From assembly GCF_024206495.1 (NCBI RefSeq), contig NZ_JAMBPQ010000004.1:309410-373409 (forward strand): a stretch of 64,000 bases of DNA. Reading direction: 5' to 3'. Position 1 is the stretch's first letter. The number at the start of each line of letters is the position of its first letter. The position numbers and the translations under genes are program-made. Origin of the DNA: Paraburkholderia sp. CNPSo 3272 (GTDB taxonomy: Bacteria > Pseudomonadota > Gammaproteobacteria > Burkholderiales > Burkholderiaceae). The notes below the pieces were generated by a model. The model made no database searches. It worked only from the letters and a program-made list of their open reading frames with translations, and was not told the origin of the DNA. Of this stretch, positions 34,636 to 43,673 are shown piece by piece.

Positions 34636-34657
34636 GATGGCCGCATGGGCGGCCGTC
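34636..34657 (+). promoter_or_regulatory. Stem-loop in the rbsB-rbsA gap
   Basis: GATGGCCGC/GCGGCCGTC pairs over nine bases (one G-U) with a 4-base loop. Without a T-run it probably acts as a partial terminator or mRNA 3'-end stabiliser for rbsB. Confidence 0.45.
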
Positions 34658-34802
34658 TTCCGCTGTGCGGCGTATCGCTGCCCAGTGCGCCGTTCGAGGC
34701 ACGCTCTACCGGAGCGTGCGGCGGCGGTGCGGACCCGCAGTATCCGGGCGGCGCGACTCACCGGTTGAACCCGGCGGCGCGGCTCGCGACTACAGGATCG
34801 TG

Positions 34803-36524
34803 ATGGATGCAAATGTCCCCGACGTAGCGTCCCCTGCGCCCGCCGTGCTTACGGTGACGGGCGTCGGGAAGACCTACGAGCAGCCGGTGCTCGCCGACGT
34901 CAGCCTCGCGCTGCACGCCGGCGAAGTGCTTGCGCTCACGGGGGAAAACGGCGCGGGCAAGAGCACGCTCTCGAAGATCGTGAGCGGCCTCACGGCGCCG
35001 AGTGCGGGCAGCATGACGATGATGGGCCTGGCCTACGCTCCGGCGAGCCGCCGCGAAGCCGAGGCGCGCGGCGTGCGCATGGTCATGCAGGAGCTGAACC
35101 TGCTGCCCACGCTCACTGTTGCCGAGAACCTGTTTCTGGACCGCCTGCCGCAGTCGGGGCCGCTGCGGTTCGGCTGGATCGATCGCCGGCGGCTGCGTGA
35201 CGACGCGCGGGCCGCGATGGCTCAGGTCGGGCTCGAGGCGATCGACCCCGATACGCCGGTCGGGGAGCTGGGTATCGGGCATCAGCAGCTCGTGGAGATC
35301 GCGCGCAACCTGATCGGCAGCGCCGCTGGTGCCGATGGTGCCAGTGGTGCCGATGGCGGCGACATGCGCGTGCTGATCCTCGACGAGCCGACGGCCATGC
35401 TCACGGCCCGCGAGGTCGAGCTGCTGTTCGAGCAGATCGCGCGCCTGAAGGCGCGCGGCGTGGCGATCGTCTACATCTCGCACCGGCTCGAAGAACTCGA
35501 GCGCATCGCGCAGCGCGTCGCGGTGCTGCGCGACGGCAAGCTCGTGCGGGTGGACGCCATGGCCAACCTCACGCCCGAGCGCATCGTCGCGCTGATGGTG
35601 GGGCGCGAGCTTGGCGAGCGCATCGATCTCGGGCAGCGGCGCATCGGCGCGCCGCTCCTGAAGGTGGAGGGGCTCACGCGCGCGAAGGCCGTGCGCGACG
35701 TGTCGTTCGAAGTGCGCGCAGGCGAGATTTTCGGCGTGTCGGGGCTGATCGGCGCGGGCAGAACGGAGCTGATGCGGCTCATCTACGGCGCCGACCGCAT
35801 GGAGCGCGGCACGGTGGCGCTGGCGCCCACGCCGGGCGCGGCGCCGCAGCCGGTGCAGATCGCCTCGCCCGCCGATGCGGTTAAGCTTGGCATCGCGCTC
35901 ATCACCGAGGACCGCAAGGGCGAAGGCCTGCTGCTGCCGCAGCCGCTCGCCGCAAACGTGACGCTCGGCAACGTGGCCGCGGTGTCGCGCTACGGCGTGG
36001 TGGACGCGGCGCGCGAGAACACGCTGGCGCGCACGCAGATCGACGCGCTGCGAATCCGCGCATCCGGACCCGCGCAGCCGGTGGGCGAGCTGTCGGGCGG
36101 CAACCAGCAGAAGGTGGTGATCGGCCGCTGGCTCGCGCGCGACATTACCCAGTCGATGCGCGTCGTGCTGTTCGACGAGCCCACGCGCGGAATCGACGTC
36201 GGCGCGAAGTTCGACATCTACGCGCTGATGAGCGCGCTCGCGCGCGAAGGCCGGGCGCTCGTGGTGGTGTCGAGCGACCTGCGCGAGCTGATGCTGATCT
36301 GCGACCGCATCGGCGTGATGTCGGCGGGGAAGATGACGGCCATCTACGGTCGCGACGAGTGGAGCCAGGACAAGCTGCTCGCCGCCGCCTTCGCGGGGCT
36401 GCGCGCCGAGGATGCGCTGGTCGCGAACGCGTGCGATCTGCCGAAGATGGGCGACGTGCCGCCACCCGTAGACACGCGCAAGCCGCAGGAACGAAACGAC
36501 GGCCCACGAGGGAGCGCTTCATGA
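34803..36524 (+). CDS. rbsA: Ribose ABC transporter, duplicated ATPase subunit
   Basis: 573 residues, two ABC ATPase halves in one chain, normal for sugar-type RbsA. The first half has Walker A GENGAGKS (47-54), signature-like LGIGHQQ near 157-162 and Walker B LILDEPT. The second half has the degenerate Walker A GLIGAGRTE typical of the family, LSGGNQQKV and a canonical FDEPTRGIDVG. Between signature and Walker B of the first half sits an extra Gly/Ala/Asp-rich loop (about residues 172-187) encoded by 9-base repeats, about ten residues longer than usual. The ATG at 34803 is used; a longer upstream frame is not conserved. Its end overlaps rbsC (ATGA). Confidence 0.9.
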   Translation: MDANVPDVASPAPAVLTVTGVGKTYEQPVLADVSLALHAGEVLALTGENGAGKSTLSKIVSGLTAPSAGSMTMMGLAYAPASRREAEARGVRMVMQELNLLPTLTVAENLFLDRLPQSGPLRFGWIDRRRLRDDARAAMAQVGLEAIDPDTPVGELGIGHQQLVEIARNLIGSAAGADGASGADGGDMRVLILDEPTAMLTAREVELLFEQIARLKARGVAIVYISHRLEELERIAQRVAVLRDGKLVRVDAMANLTPERIVALMVGRELGERIDLGQRRIGAPLLKVEGLTRAKAVRDVSFEVRAGEIFGVSGLIGAGRTELMRLIYGADRMERGTVALAPTPGAAPQPVQIASPADAVKLGIALITEDRKGEGLLLPQPLAANVTLGNVAAVSRYGVVDAARENTLARTQIDALRIRASGPAQPVGELSGGNQQKVVIGRWLARDITQSMRVVLFDEPTRGIDVGAKFDIYALMSALAREGRALVVVSSDLRELMLICDRIGVMSAGKMTAIYGRDEWSQDKLLAAAFAGLRAEDALVANACDLPKMGDVPPPVDTRKPQERNDGPRGSAS

Positions 36525-37609
36525 CGAACGACCCGTTGCGCGGGCAACCGTCGCCGCAGGGCGACGAAAGCGGTGGGCGTACCGGTTCGGCCAAAATCGC
36601 GCCGGGCGCTGCGCCAGTGTCGGCGCCGCATGCGATGCAGGCGAGCGGCAAGCCCGTCGGCACGCGCTTCGGCTTTTCGAATTACCTGGGCCTCGCGCTC
36701 GCGCTGATCGCGATGATCGTGTTGTTCTCGCTGCTGAGTTCACACTTCCTCACCTACGATACGTTCAGCACGATCGCGAACCAGATACCCGATCTCGTGG
36801 TGATGGCCGTGGGCATGACCTTCGTGCTGATCATCGCGGGCATCGATCTTTCGGTGGGCTCGGTGCTCGCGCTCGGCGCTTCGGTGGTGAGCGTGGCGTC
36901 GCTCAAGTGGGGCTGGGGCGCGCTGCCGGCGGCACTGCTCGGCCTCCTCGCCGCGGCGGCCACGGGCACGCTCACGGGCGCGGTGACGGTGGGCTGGCGC
37001 ATCCCGTCGTTCATCGTCTCGCTCGGCGTGCTCGAAGCGGCGCGCGGGCTCGCGTACCAGATGACGAATTCGCGCACGGCGTATATCGGCGACGCGTTCG
37101 ACTTTCTCTCGAACCCGATCGCATTCGGCATTTCACCTGCGTTCCTGATCGCGGTCGCGGTGATGGTGATCGCGCAGCTCACGCTGACGCGCACGGTGTT
37201 CGGACGGTATCTGATTGGTATCGGTACCAACGAGGAAGCGGTGCGCCTGGCGGGCGTCGATCCGCGGCCGTACAAGGTGATCGTGTTCGCGCTGATGGGC
37301 GCGCTTTCCGGACTCGCTGCGCTGTTCCAGATTTCGCGCCTCGAAGCCGCGGATCCGAACGCGGGCGTGGGGCTGGAACTGCAGGTGATCGCTGCCGTGG
37401 TGATCGGCGGCACGAGCCTGATGGGCGGGCGCGGTTCGGTCATCAGCACGTTCTTCGGCGTGCTGATCATCTCGGTGCTGGCCGCGGGGCTCGCGCAGAT
37501 CGGCGCGAACGAGCCAACCAAACGGATCATCACCGGTGCGGTGATCGTCGTGGCGGTCGTGCTCGACACGTACCGCAGCAGGCGAAGTCGCAGAGGCAGC
37601 AGGGCATAA
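36521..37609 (+). CDS. rbsC: Ribose ABC transporter, permease subunit
   Basis: 362 residues. A disordered polar N-terminal extension of about 45 residues (GQPSPQGDESGGRTGSAK) precedes about nine to ten membrane helices. The family's conserved cytoplasmic segment is present (RTVFGRYLIGIGTNEEAVRLAG), as are DLSVGSVLAL near helix 3 and AAVVIGGTSLMGGRGS. Homologues are about 320-340 residues, so the extra tail is notable but not unusual in this group. Its ATG overlaps the rbsA stop. It forms the inner-membrane channel for the pentose. Confidence 0.9.
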   Translation: MTNDPLRGQPSPQGDESGGRTGSAKIAPGAAPVSAPHAMQASGKPVGTRFGFSNYLGLALALIAMIVLFSLLSSHFLTYDTFSTIANQIPDLVVMAVGMTFVLIIAGIDLSVGSVLALGASVVSVASLKWGWGALPAALLGLLAAAATGTLTGAVTVGWRIPSFIVSLGVLEAARGLAYQMTNSRTAYIGDAFDFLSNPIAFGISPAFLIAVAVMVIAQLTLTRTVFGRYLIGIGTNEEAVRLAGVDPRPYKVIVFALMGALSGLAALFQISRLEAADPNAGVGLELQVIAAVVIGGTSLMGGRGSVISTFFGVLIISVLAAGLAQIGANEPTKRIITGAVIVVAVVLDTYRSRRSRRGSRA

Positions 37610-37748
37610 CAATTTTTTCGAGGGCGCGGTCCGCAACGCAGCGCGGGCCGGCGGAAATGACCGGGGAAGCGACGCCAGACCAAACCAACAACGGGCGCGC
37701 AGAGAGCCGGCAGCAACAGGGCAGCAAAAAAGCAGGAGCAACATAAAT

Positions 37749-38786
37749 ATGGCGACGATCAAGGATGTGGCCGCCGTGGCGGGGGTATCTTTCACGACGG
37801 TGTCGCATGTGGTGAACAATTCGCGTCCGGTGTCGGCGGACGTGCGGGCCAAGGTCGAGCGTGCGATCCGCGACCTGAACTACGTGCCGTCGGCGGTGGC
37901 GCGCTCGCTCAAGGCGCGTGCCACGGCGACCGTGGGACTGCTCGTGCCGAACGGCACCAACCCGTATTTCGCGGAGCTTGCGCGCGGCGTCGAGGACGCC
38001 TGCGCGCGCAAGGGCTACTGTGTGTTCTTCTGCAACTCCGACGACGACCCGGCCAAGCAGCGCAGCTACCTGCGCGTGCTGCAGGAAAAGCGCATCGACG
38101 GCCTCATCGTCGCCTCGGCCGGCGACGACGCCGTGCTGGCCTCGACGCTCGCCGATACGCGCGAGCCGATCGTCGTCATCGACCGCAACATCGAGGGACT
38201 CGACGCCGATCTCGTGCAGATCGACCACGAGCGCGGCGCCTGGCTCGCCACGCGGCATCTGCTCGAACTCGGGCACTCGCGCATTGGCTGCATCACCGGG
38301 CCGGTGACGACCGCGGTGAGCGCAATGCGCATGCACGGCTTCCTGCGCGCCATGTCGGAGCGGGGCGTGGAGATCGCGCCGGGGGCGATCGTCGAAAGCG
38401 ACTTTTCCGGGGCGGGCGGTTACCGCGCGGCGGCGCAACTGTTCGACAGCGTGCGGCCGACGGCGATCTTCGCCGGCAACGACATGATGGGCATTGGCGC
38501 CTTGCGCGCGGCCGCCGAGCGCGGCTTGCGCGTGCCGGGCGACTGCTCGATCATCGGCTTCGACGATATCGAGCTTGGCAACTTCACCTGGCCCGCGCTC
38601 TCGACGGTCGGCCAGCCGGCGCGTGCGCTCGGCGACATGGCGGCGCTCACGCTGATCGAGCGCATTGCGAACGCCCGCGAGGAAGGCGCGAGGGCGCGGC
38701 GGCGCGTCATGCCGCCTACGCTGTTCGCTCGCGAATCGACGGGGCCCTGGGTCGGTGCCGCGGAATACGCGCCGCTCGCGGCCTGA
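37749..38786 (+). CDS. rbsR: LacI-family regulator, RbsR-like
   Basis: 345 residues. LacI helix-turn-helix at the very N-terminus (MATIKDVAAVAGVSFTTVSH), hinge (VPSAVARSLKARATATVGLL) and periplasmic-binding-like ligand domain. The HTH and its neighbours, ABC ribose genes upstream and ribokinase downstream, indicate the ribose repressor. It lies inside the operon 139 bp after rbsC and 44 bp before rbsK, and probably binds the palindrome at 33509-33520 and possibly its own upstream gap. Confidence 0.87.
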   Translation: MATIKDVAAVAGVSFTTVSHVVNNSRPVSADVRAKVERAIRDLNYVPSAVARSLKARATATVGLLVPNGTNPYFAELARGVEDACARKGYCVFFCNSDDDPAKQRSYLRVLQEKRIDGLIVASAGDDAVLASTLADTREPIVVIDRNIEGLDADLVQIDHERGAWLATRHLLELGHSRIGCITGPVTTAVSAMRMHGFLRAMSERGVEIAPGAIVESDFSGAGGYRAAAQLFDSVRPTAIFAGNDMMGIGALRAAAERGLRVPGDCSIIGFDDIELGNFTWPALSTVGQPARALGDMAALTLIERIANAREEGARARRRVMPPTLFARESTGPWVGAAEYAPLAA

Positions 38787-38830
38787 GGCAGGGTAGCCGT
38801 AGCGAAGGCGCATGCCATCGAGGAGGCATC

Positions 38831-39772
38831 GTGACGACTGACGCAACCAGGCCGACCTACGCACGCGCTCGCGTGGCCGTGGTCGGCAGTCTGAACATGG
38901 ATCTCGTTGCGCGTGCGCCGCGCTTGCCGGCTCCCGGCGAGACGCTCGCGGGCCATGCGTTTTCGCAGGTGGCCGGCGGCAAGGGCGGCAACCAGGCCGT
39001 GGCCGCGGCGCGCCTGGGCGCTCAGGTGGCGATGGTTGGCCGGGTCGGCGCGGACAGCAACGGCGAGGTGTTGCGCGCGGGGTTGATGACAGAAGGTATC
39101 GACTGCGGCGCGCTCGAAACGTCGCCTGGCGCGCCGACCGGCGTGGCGCTGATCATCGTCGACGACGCGAGCCAGAACGCCATCGTCATCGTGGCCGGGA
39201 GCAACGGCGAGGTGACGCCCGAAACGATCGCGCGCCATGAAGCCGTGCTCGCGCAGGCCGAGGTCGTGGTCTGCCAGCTCGAAACGCCCGCCGACGCCGT
39301 GGCGGCCGCGCTCGCCGCCGCACGGCGCCTGGGCAAGATCACCATCCTCAATCCAGCGCCCGCTACGGGGCCGCTGCCCGCGCAGTGGCTCCCGCTGATC
39401 GACTACCTCGTACCGAACGAACTTGAGGTCGCTGCGCTCACCGGCCTGCCCGCGGGCACGCCAGACGAGGCGGCGCGCGCGGCGTCGGCGCTGCGCGAGG
39501 CGGGCGCACGCAACGTGCTGGTGACGCTCGGCGCGCAGGGCGTATGCGCGCTGCTCGACGCCGCCGCGCCAGTTCATCTGCCCGCGCCACGCGTCAATGC
39601 GGTGGACACGACGGCGGCCGGCGACACTTTCATTGGCGCTCTGGCCGCGCGCCTGGCCGCCGGTGCGCCCGCGCTCGATGCCGTCGCTTTCGCATTGCGT
39701 GCCGCGTCGGTTTCCGTGACGCGCGCGGGCGCTCAACCTTCCATTCCCACGCTCGCCGAACTCGCGGGCTGA
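38831..39772 (+). CDS. rbsK: Ribokinase
   Basis: 313 residues. Two PfkB signatures are present: GGKGGNQAVAAARLG near residue 49 and VDTTAAGDTFIGAL with catalytic Asp265. The N-terminal beta clasp VVGSLNMDLVARAPRLPAPGET is ribokinase-like. It phosphorylates ribose to ribose 5-phosphate using ATP and needs a monovalent cation. Last gene of the operon. A GAGG sits four to seven bases before the GTG at 38831. After the stop there is a weak hairpin (AGCCG...CGGCT, 39815-39833) but no strong terminator. Confidence 0.9.
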   Translation: MTTDATRPTYARARVAVVGSLNMDLVARAPRLPAPGETLAGHAFSQVAGGKGGNQAVAAARLGAQVAMVGRVGADSNGEVLRAGLMTEGIDCGALETSPGAPTGVALIIVDDASQNAIVIVAGSNGEVTPETIARHEAVLAQAEVVVCQLETPADAVAAALAAARRLGKITILNPAPATGPLPAQWLPLIDYLVPNELEVAALTGLPAGTPDEAARAASALREAGARNVLVTLGAQGVCALLDAAAPVHLPAPRVNAVDTTAAGDTFIGALAARLAAGAPALDAVAFALRAASVSVTRAGAQPSIPTLAELAG

Positions 39773-39982
39773 GCGGATCTGCAGGTATCTGCACGTCTCA
39801 CAGCCATAAGCCATAGCCGGCCGCGGCGCGGCTTATTCGTGCCGGGCATGGATGCGTTTCGCCGATTCTTCATACCATATACATATTTCAAGACCATGAA
39901 TCGCTGTGCCGTAAACGCCTGTTAGAGGGATAACTCGATGTCGGGCGTTGGGCCCGACCACACCACAAGCGTTGGGGGAGTC

Positions 39983-41767
39983 ATGGGCAAGGGCATCAGT
40001 ATCAAGGCGCGCATCGGCATCACAATGGGCTTTCTGGCGACGTTGATCGTCGCGATCAGTGCCGTCGGGCTGCTGGGTCTCACGCGTTCGAATGACGCGT
40101 ATCGCGAGACTTTCACCGACCAGATGCCCAGTTCGCACGCGGTCAACCTGGCCGAGATCTATGCGGCGCGCGAGCGTCTCGCGCTCGATCGAGCCGCCTT
40201 CGAGCTGGGTACCCCCGACGCCGCCGCGACGATCGACCGTGCGCGCATGCTGCGTGGCGTGTCGGACGACTTCTGGAAGAAGTACATGACCTTGCCGCAC
40301 GACGGCGAGGAAGCGCGCCTCGCCCAGGATGTCGCGGCCCGGCGCGATGCCCTGCACCAGATCGCGGACCAGTTCATGACGACCGTCCAGTCGGGCGACC
40401 AGGCGAAGGTCGTGGCGGGCGCCAAGGCGCTCAAGGAGTCCTACGACGGGCTCTCCAAGGCCGACGCCGTGCTCGACAAGTTCCAGATGACGCAAGCGCA
40501 GCAGGGCTTCGACGACGCCCAGGCGGCGTTCTCGCAACTGCGCATTGCGAGCCTCGCGGCGCTGCTCGTGGGCATCGGCGCGGCCGCCTATTCGTTCTTC
40601 TCGCTGCGCCGCGCCATTGCCGAGCCGCTCGGCGAAGCGCTCGGCGCTTTCCACGCGATCGCGGCCGGCGACCTGCGCCGGCCCGTAGTCGTGCGCCGCA
40701 ACGACGAGATGGGCGAACTGCTGGGCGGCGTCGCGCAGATGCAGCGCAGCCTCACCGAAACGGTGCGCTCGGTGCGCTCGGGCACCGAATCGATCGCCAC
40801 GGCCACGCGCGAGATCGCAGCGGGCAACCTTGATCTCTCGTCGCGCACCGAAGAGCAGGCTTCTGCGCTCCAGCAAACCGCCTCGAGCATGGAGCAGCTC
40901 ACGGGCACCGTGAAGCAGAACGCCGATAACGCCCGCCAGGCCAGTGCGCTCGCCGCCAACGCCTCGGAAATCGCCAATAAGGGCAGCTCGGTGGTCAATC
41001 AGGTGGTCGGCACGATGGGCGACATCAACGACAGTTCCACGAAGATCGCCGACATCATCACGATCATCGAGGGCATTGCGTTCCAGACCAACATTCTCGC
41101 GCTGAATGCGGCCGTCGAAGCGGCGCGCGCGGGCGAGGAAGGGCGCGGCTTCGCCGTGGTGGCGGGCGAGGTGCGCAGCCTCGCGCAGCGTTCGTCGGCG
41201 GCGGCCAAGGAGATCAAGGGGCTCATCGACACCTCGGTCGAGCGCGTGCAGGCGGGTTCGGCTCTCGTCGACGAGGCGGGCCGCACGATGACCGAGATCA
41301 TCGCCGCGGTGCAGCGCGTGACCGACATCATGGGCGAGATCGCGGCGGCTTCGCAGGAGCAGTCGGGCGGTATCGACCAGGTGGCGCGCGCAGTCACGCA
41401 GATGGACGAGGTGACCCAGCAGAACGCGGCGCTCGTAGAGGAGGCCGCCGCGGCGGCGCAGTCCCTCGAGGACCAGGCGGGGCGCCTGCGCGAGGCCGTC
41501 GCGGTGTTCAATCTGGAAGATGCCGCGGGAGGGGCGGCGCCGGGACAGCCCGTGCGCGCACCCGGCGGGGCGGCTGCCGTGTCCCGGGCTGTCACGCGCC
41601 CGGCAGCAGCCGGCGTGACTGCTGCGCCCGCCACGAAGCGCGCGCCGCCCCGCGCTCCGGCTGCTCCCGGCGCCGTCCAACCGGCCGCACGGCCCGCCGC
41701 AACCGCGAGAGCGCCCGTCAGCGCGGCGTCGGGTGCCGGTTCGAACGGCGACTGGGAAACCTTCTGA
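39983..41767 (+). CDS. Methyl-accepting chemotaxis protein with DWETF tail
   Basis: 594 residues. Two membrane helices (about 11-33 and 188-207) flank a periplasmic four-helix-type ligand domain of about 155 residues, then HAMP and the long signalling coiled coil with the highly conserved hairpin tip ([20 protein letters not shown]). A flexible Pro/Ala-rich linker of about 80 residues ends in DWETF, close to the NWETF pentapeptide that tethers CheR and CheB in enteric receptors. The ligand is unknown; a ribose operon lies upstream, but no link is shown. The ATG at 39983 has GGGGGAG before it. Confidence 0.92.
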   Translation: MGKGISIKARIGITMGFLATLIVAISAVGLLGLTRSNDAYRETFTDQMPSSHAVNLAEIYAARERLALDRAAFELGTPDAAATIDRARMLRGVSDDFWKKYMTLPHDGEEARLAQDVAARRDALHQIADQFMTTVQSGDQAKVVAGAKALKESYDGLSKADAVLDKFQMTQAQQGFDDAQAAFSQLRIASLAALLVGIGAAAYSFFSLRRAIAEPLGEALGAFHAIAAGDLRRPVVVRRNDEMGELLGGVAQMQRSLTETVRSVRSGTESIATATREIAAGNLDLSSRTEEQASALQQTASSMEQLTGTVKQNADNARQASALAANASEIANKGSSVVNQVVGTMGDINDSSTKIADIITIIEGIAFQTNILALNAAVEAARAGEEGRGFAVVAGEVRSLAQRSSAAAKEIKGLIDTSVERVQAGSALVDEAGRTMTEIIAAVQRVTDIMGEIAAASQEQSGGIDQVARAVTQMDEVTQQNAALVEEAAAAAQSLEDQAGRLREAVAVFNLEDAAGGAAPGQPVRAPGGAAAVSRAVTRPAAAGVTAAPATKRAPPRAPAAPGAVQPAARPAATARAPVSAASGAGSNGDWETF

Positions 41768-42147
41768 CAATCCTCCGATCAGGAGCGCGGGCCGTTCTCG
41801 CGCGAGAGCCAGCCGCTGCGCCGCAGCGGCTTTTTTTATGCCTTTGACCCCGTTGTGCGGCCCGGCCGTGCGCCATACGCGCGCCGTTACGGTACATTGT
41901 CAGCCGTGTCATCTGCGCGGCCCGGTCGGCGCGCTACACTGCGGCGCCCAGCGGTGCCCGCGAGCGGCATGGTGTTGTGCTGGACCGTTCAGCCCGCGCC
42001 GATGTCCGAGCGCGGCCCATACGGGGTGGCGCCGCGAGAGGAAGGACCCGCGCCGCAGCGGCAAGGGAGGGCGCACGGCGCCACGCAGGACGGATTGCGC
42101 CGGCATCGAGCGCCGGCGCCGCATGACAGCACAACAAGGAACCCGAC
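41768..42147. other. Intergenic stretch between the chemoreceptor and hydratase genes
   Basis: 380 bases. It holds the chemoreceptor terminator (41811-41837) and the 5' region of the hydratase gene. A TACACT at about 41934-41939 could be a -10 box, but no -35 at proper spacing is convincing. No gene is seen. Confidence 0.4.
41811..41837 (+). terminator. Rho-independent terminator of the chemoreceptor gene
   Basis: AGCCGCTGC and GCAGCGGCT pair perfectly with a 3-base loop and are followed by seven T (41831-41837), about 44 bp after the stop. Confidence 0.9.
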
Positions 42148-42909
42148 ATGACGCATGACGATCTCGCGCAACGCCTCGTGAATGCGCGCCGGCATCATCA
42201 TCTGATCGAAACGCTGGAACCCGAGCGCGTGCCGCCCGACGCGGCCACGGCCTATGCGATCCAGCAGGCGGTGCTCGCCGGGCTCGAGACCACCACGGGC
42301 GGCTGGAAGGTGGGCGCGCGCGCCCCGGGCGGACCTGCCTCCGGCGCGCCGATCCCGGCGCCGCTCGTGCACGCCTCGCCGGCGCGCTTCGAGCGCCGCC
42401 ACTTCTTCCGCGTGCTGGTGGAGCTGGAGATCGCCTTTCGTTTTTCGGAACCGATCGTCCCGCGCGCCGAAGCCTATGCGCGCGACGAGGTGCTAGCGCG
42501 CGTCGGCCAGATCCTGCCGGCCATCGAGATCGTCGATAGCCGTTTCGCGCAGTGGCCCAACGTCGCGCCGCTCGCCCAGCTCGCCGATGCGCAGAACAAC
42601 GGCGCACTCGTGACCGGCCATGCGCTGGCGTACCCAACGCTTGCCCGCGTGTTCGATTTCGTCGCGCCGGAGCTCGAACTGTCGTTCGACGGCGCCTCGC
42701 TCGTGCCGGAGGCGCCGGGCAACCCCGCTGGCGATCCGCGCGAGCTGCTGGTCTGGTTCATCAATCATTGCGCCGCGATGGGCATCACGATCGAGCCCGA
42801 ATGGACCATTACGACGGGTACCTATGTCGGTGCGCACCGTATCGATACACCCGGCCTCCTGCACGGGCACATCGACGGATTGGGTGAAGTCGAAGTCGAG
42901 TTCGTCTAG
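42148..42909 (+). CDS. 2-keto-4-pentenoate hydratase/fumarylacetoacetase-family protein
   Basis: 253 residues, MhpD-like. The layout matches the hydratase family: an N-terminal alpha region (LAQRLVNARRHHHLIETLEP), the VGARAPGGPASGAPIPAPLV loop, then ELEIAFRFSEPI with the metal-binding Glu pair, and PAIEIVDSRFAQW. Members hydrate 2-keto-4-pentenoate to 4-hydroxy-2-oxovalerate in meta-cleavage pathways; no such pathway lies nearby, so the substrate is open. It stands alone with its own terminator. The start follows AAGGAAC. Confidence 0.82.
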   Translation: MTHDDLAQRLVNARRHHHLIETLEPERVPPDAATAYAIQQAVLAGLETTTGGWKVGARAPGGPASGAPIPAPLVHASPARFERRHFFRVLVELEIAFRFSEPIVPRAEAYARDEVLARVGQILPAIEIVDSRFAQWPNVAPLAQLADAQNNGALVTGHALAYPTLARVFDFVAPELELSFDGASLVPEAPGNPAGDPRELLVWFINHCAAMGITIEPEWTITTGTYVGAHRIDTPGLLHGHIDGLGEVEVEFV

Positions 42910-43673
42910 GTCGCCCAAGGGCGCACCATGTAACTGTCGCACCTGTCATATTCGCCCTCACGAACGGCCGCCGCGCACATTGCGCGGCGGCTTTATTTTT
43001 TTGTGCGCGTTGTGTGGCTCATGGGTGTAAACCTGGCAACCTGTCACGGGCGCCATTTCCTTCGCGCGTCGTTTGATCGGCGCGGGAAAACCACTACTGC
43101 CGACAGGGCCTCGCAGCGTTGATCGCATCTGCGCAAGAATGCGCGGCAGGTCACCGACGATGGTGAAATCGACGCGTAAAACGGGAAAAAATCGCATTGA
43201 CGCGTGCTCACAACATCTGCGTGTCAGTGCGCAACGTGAGCGCGCTCCGCGGGCTCACGAACAAATCGTAACGAACGGGTGTGCACCGGCGCTGCACTGG
43301 TGCGTTTGATGAAGAGGCACTGCGTATGCCGTGGCGCCGCACAGGCCGGATGACAAGGCGAAAAGCCGGTCGAACACCAGGTAAAAAGTGGCTTGCAGCG
43401 AATGCCCGGCGCTGAGGTATTGGCCAACACTCAGGCACAGCATCTGGGCGCGAGCATGACCCCGGTCTGAAATTTGCACCAGCAGGGAAGATCATTGTAA
43501 GTCGTTGTCTGGCGCCCTCCAAGCGCTCAATAATGCTTAGCTTTAGAGGGCACATCAGGCGCGATTTAACGGTGCGAAAAATTTCAAAAGGGTTTAGGAT
43601 GAATTTGAGCGATGTCGTTTCCGAATAGCGCGCCGCGCACGACATCGGTCGCAGATCTTGGCGAGGAGGTAGC
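42910..43673. other. Long gene-free region ahead of prkA
   Basis: 764 bases, one of the longest non-coding stretches in the window. It starts with the hydratase terminator. The part nearest prkA (about 43500-43673) is less GC-rich and must carry the prkA promoter. A minus-strand frame at 43208-43675 (155 codons) has no ribosome-binding site or family resemblance. I found no clear sigma-54 or sigma-70 promoter. Confidence 0.45.
42967..43002 (+). terminator. Rho-independent terminator of the hydratase gene
   Basis: GCCGCCGCGC pairs perfectly with GCGCGGCGGC around ACATT (42967-42991), followed by TTTATTTTTTT. Confidence 0.9.
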
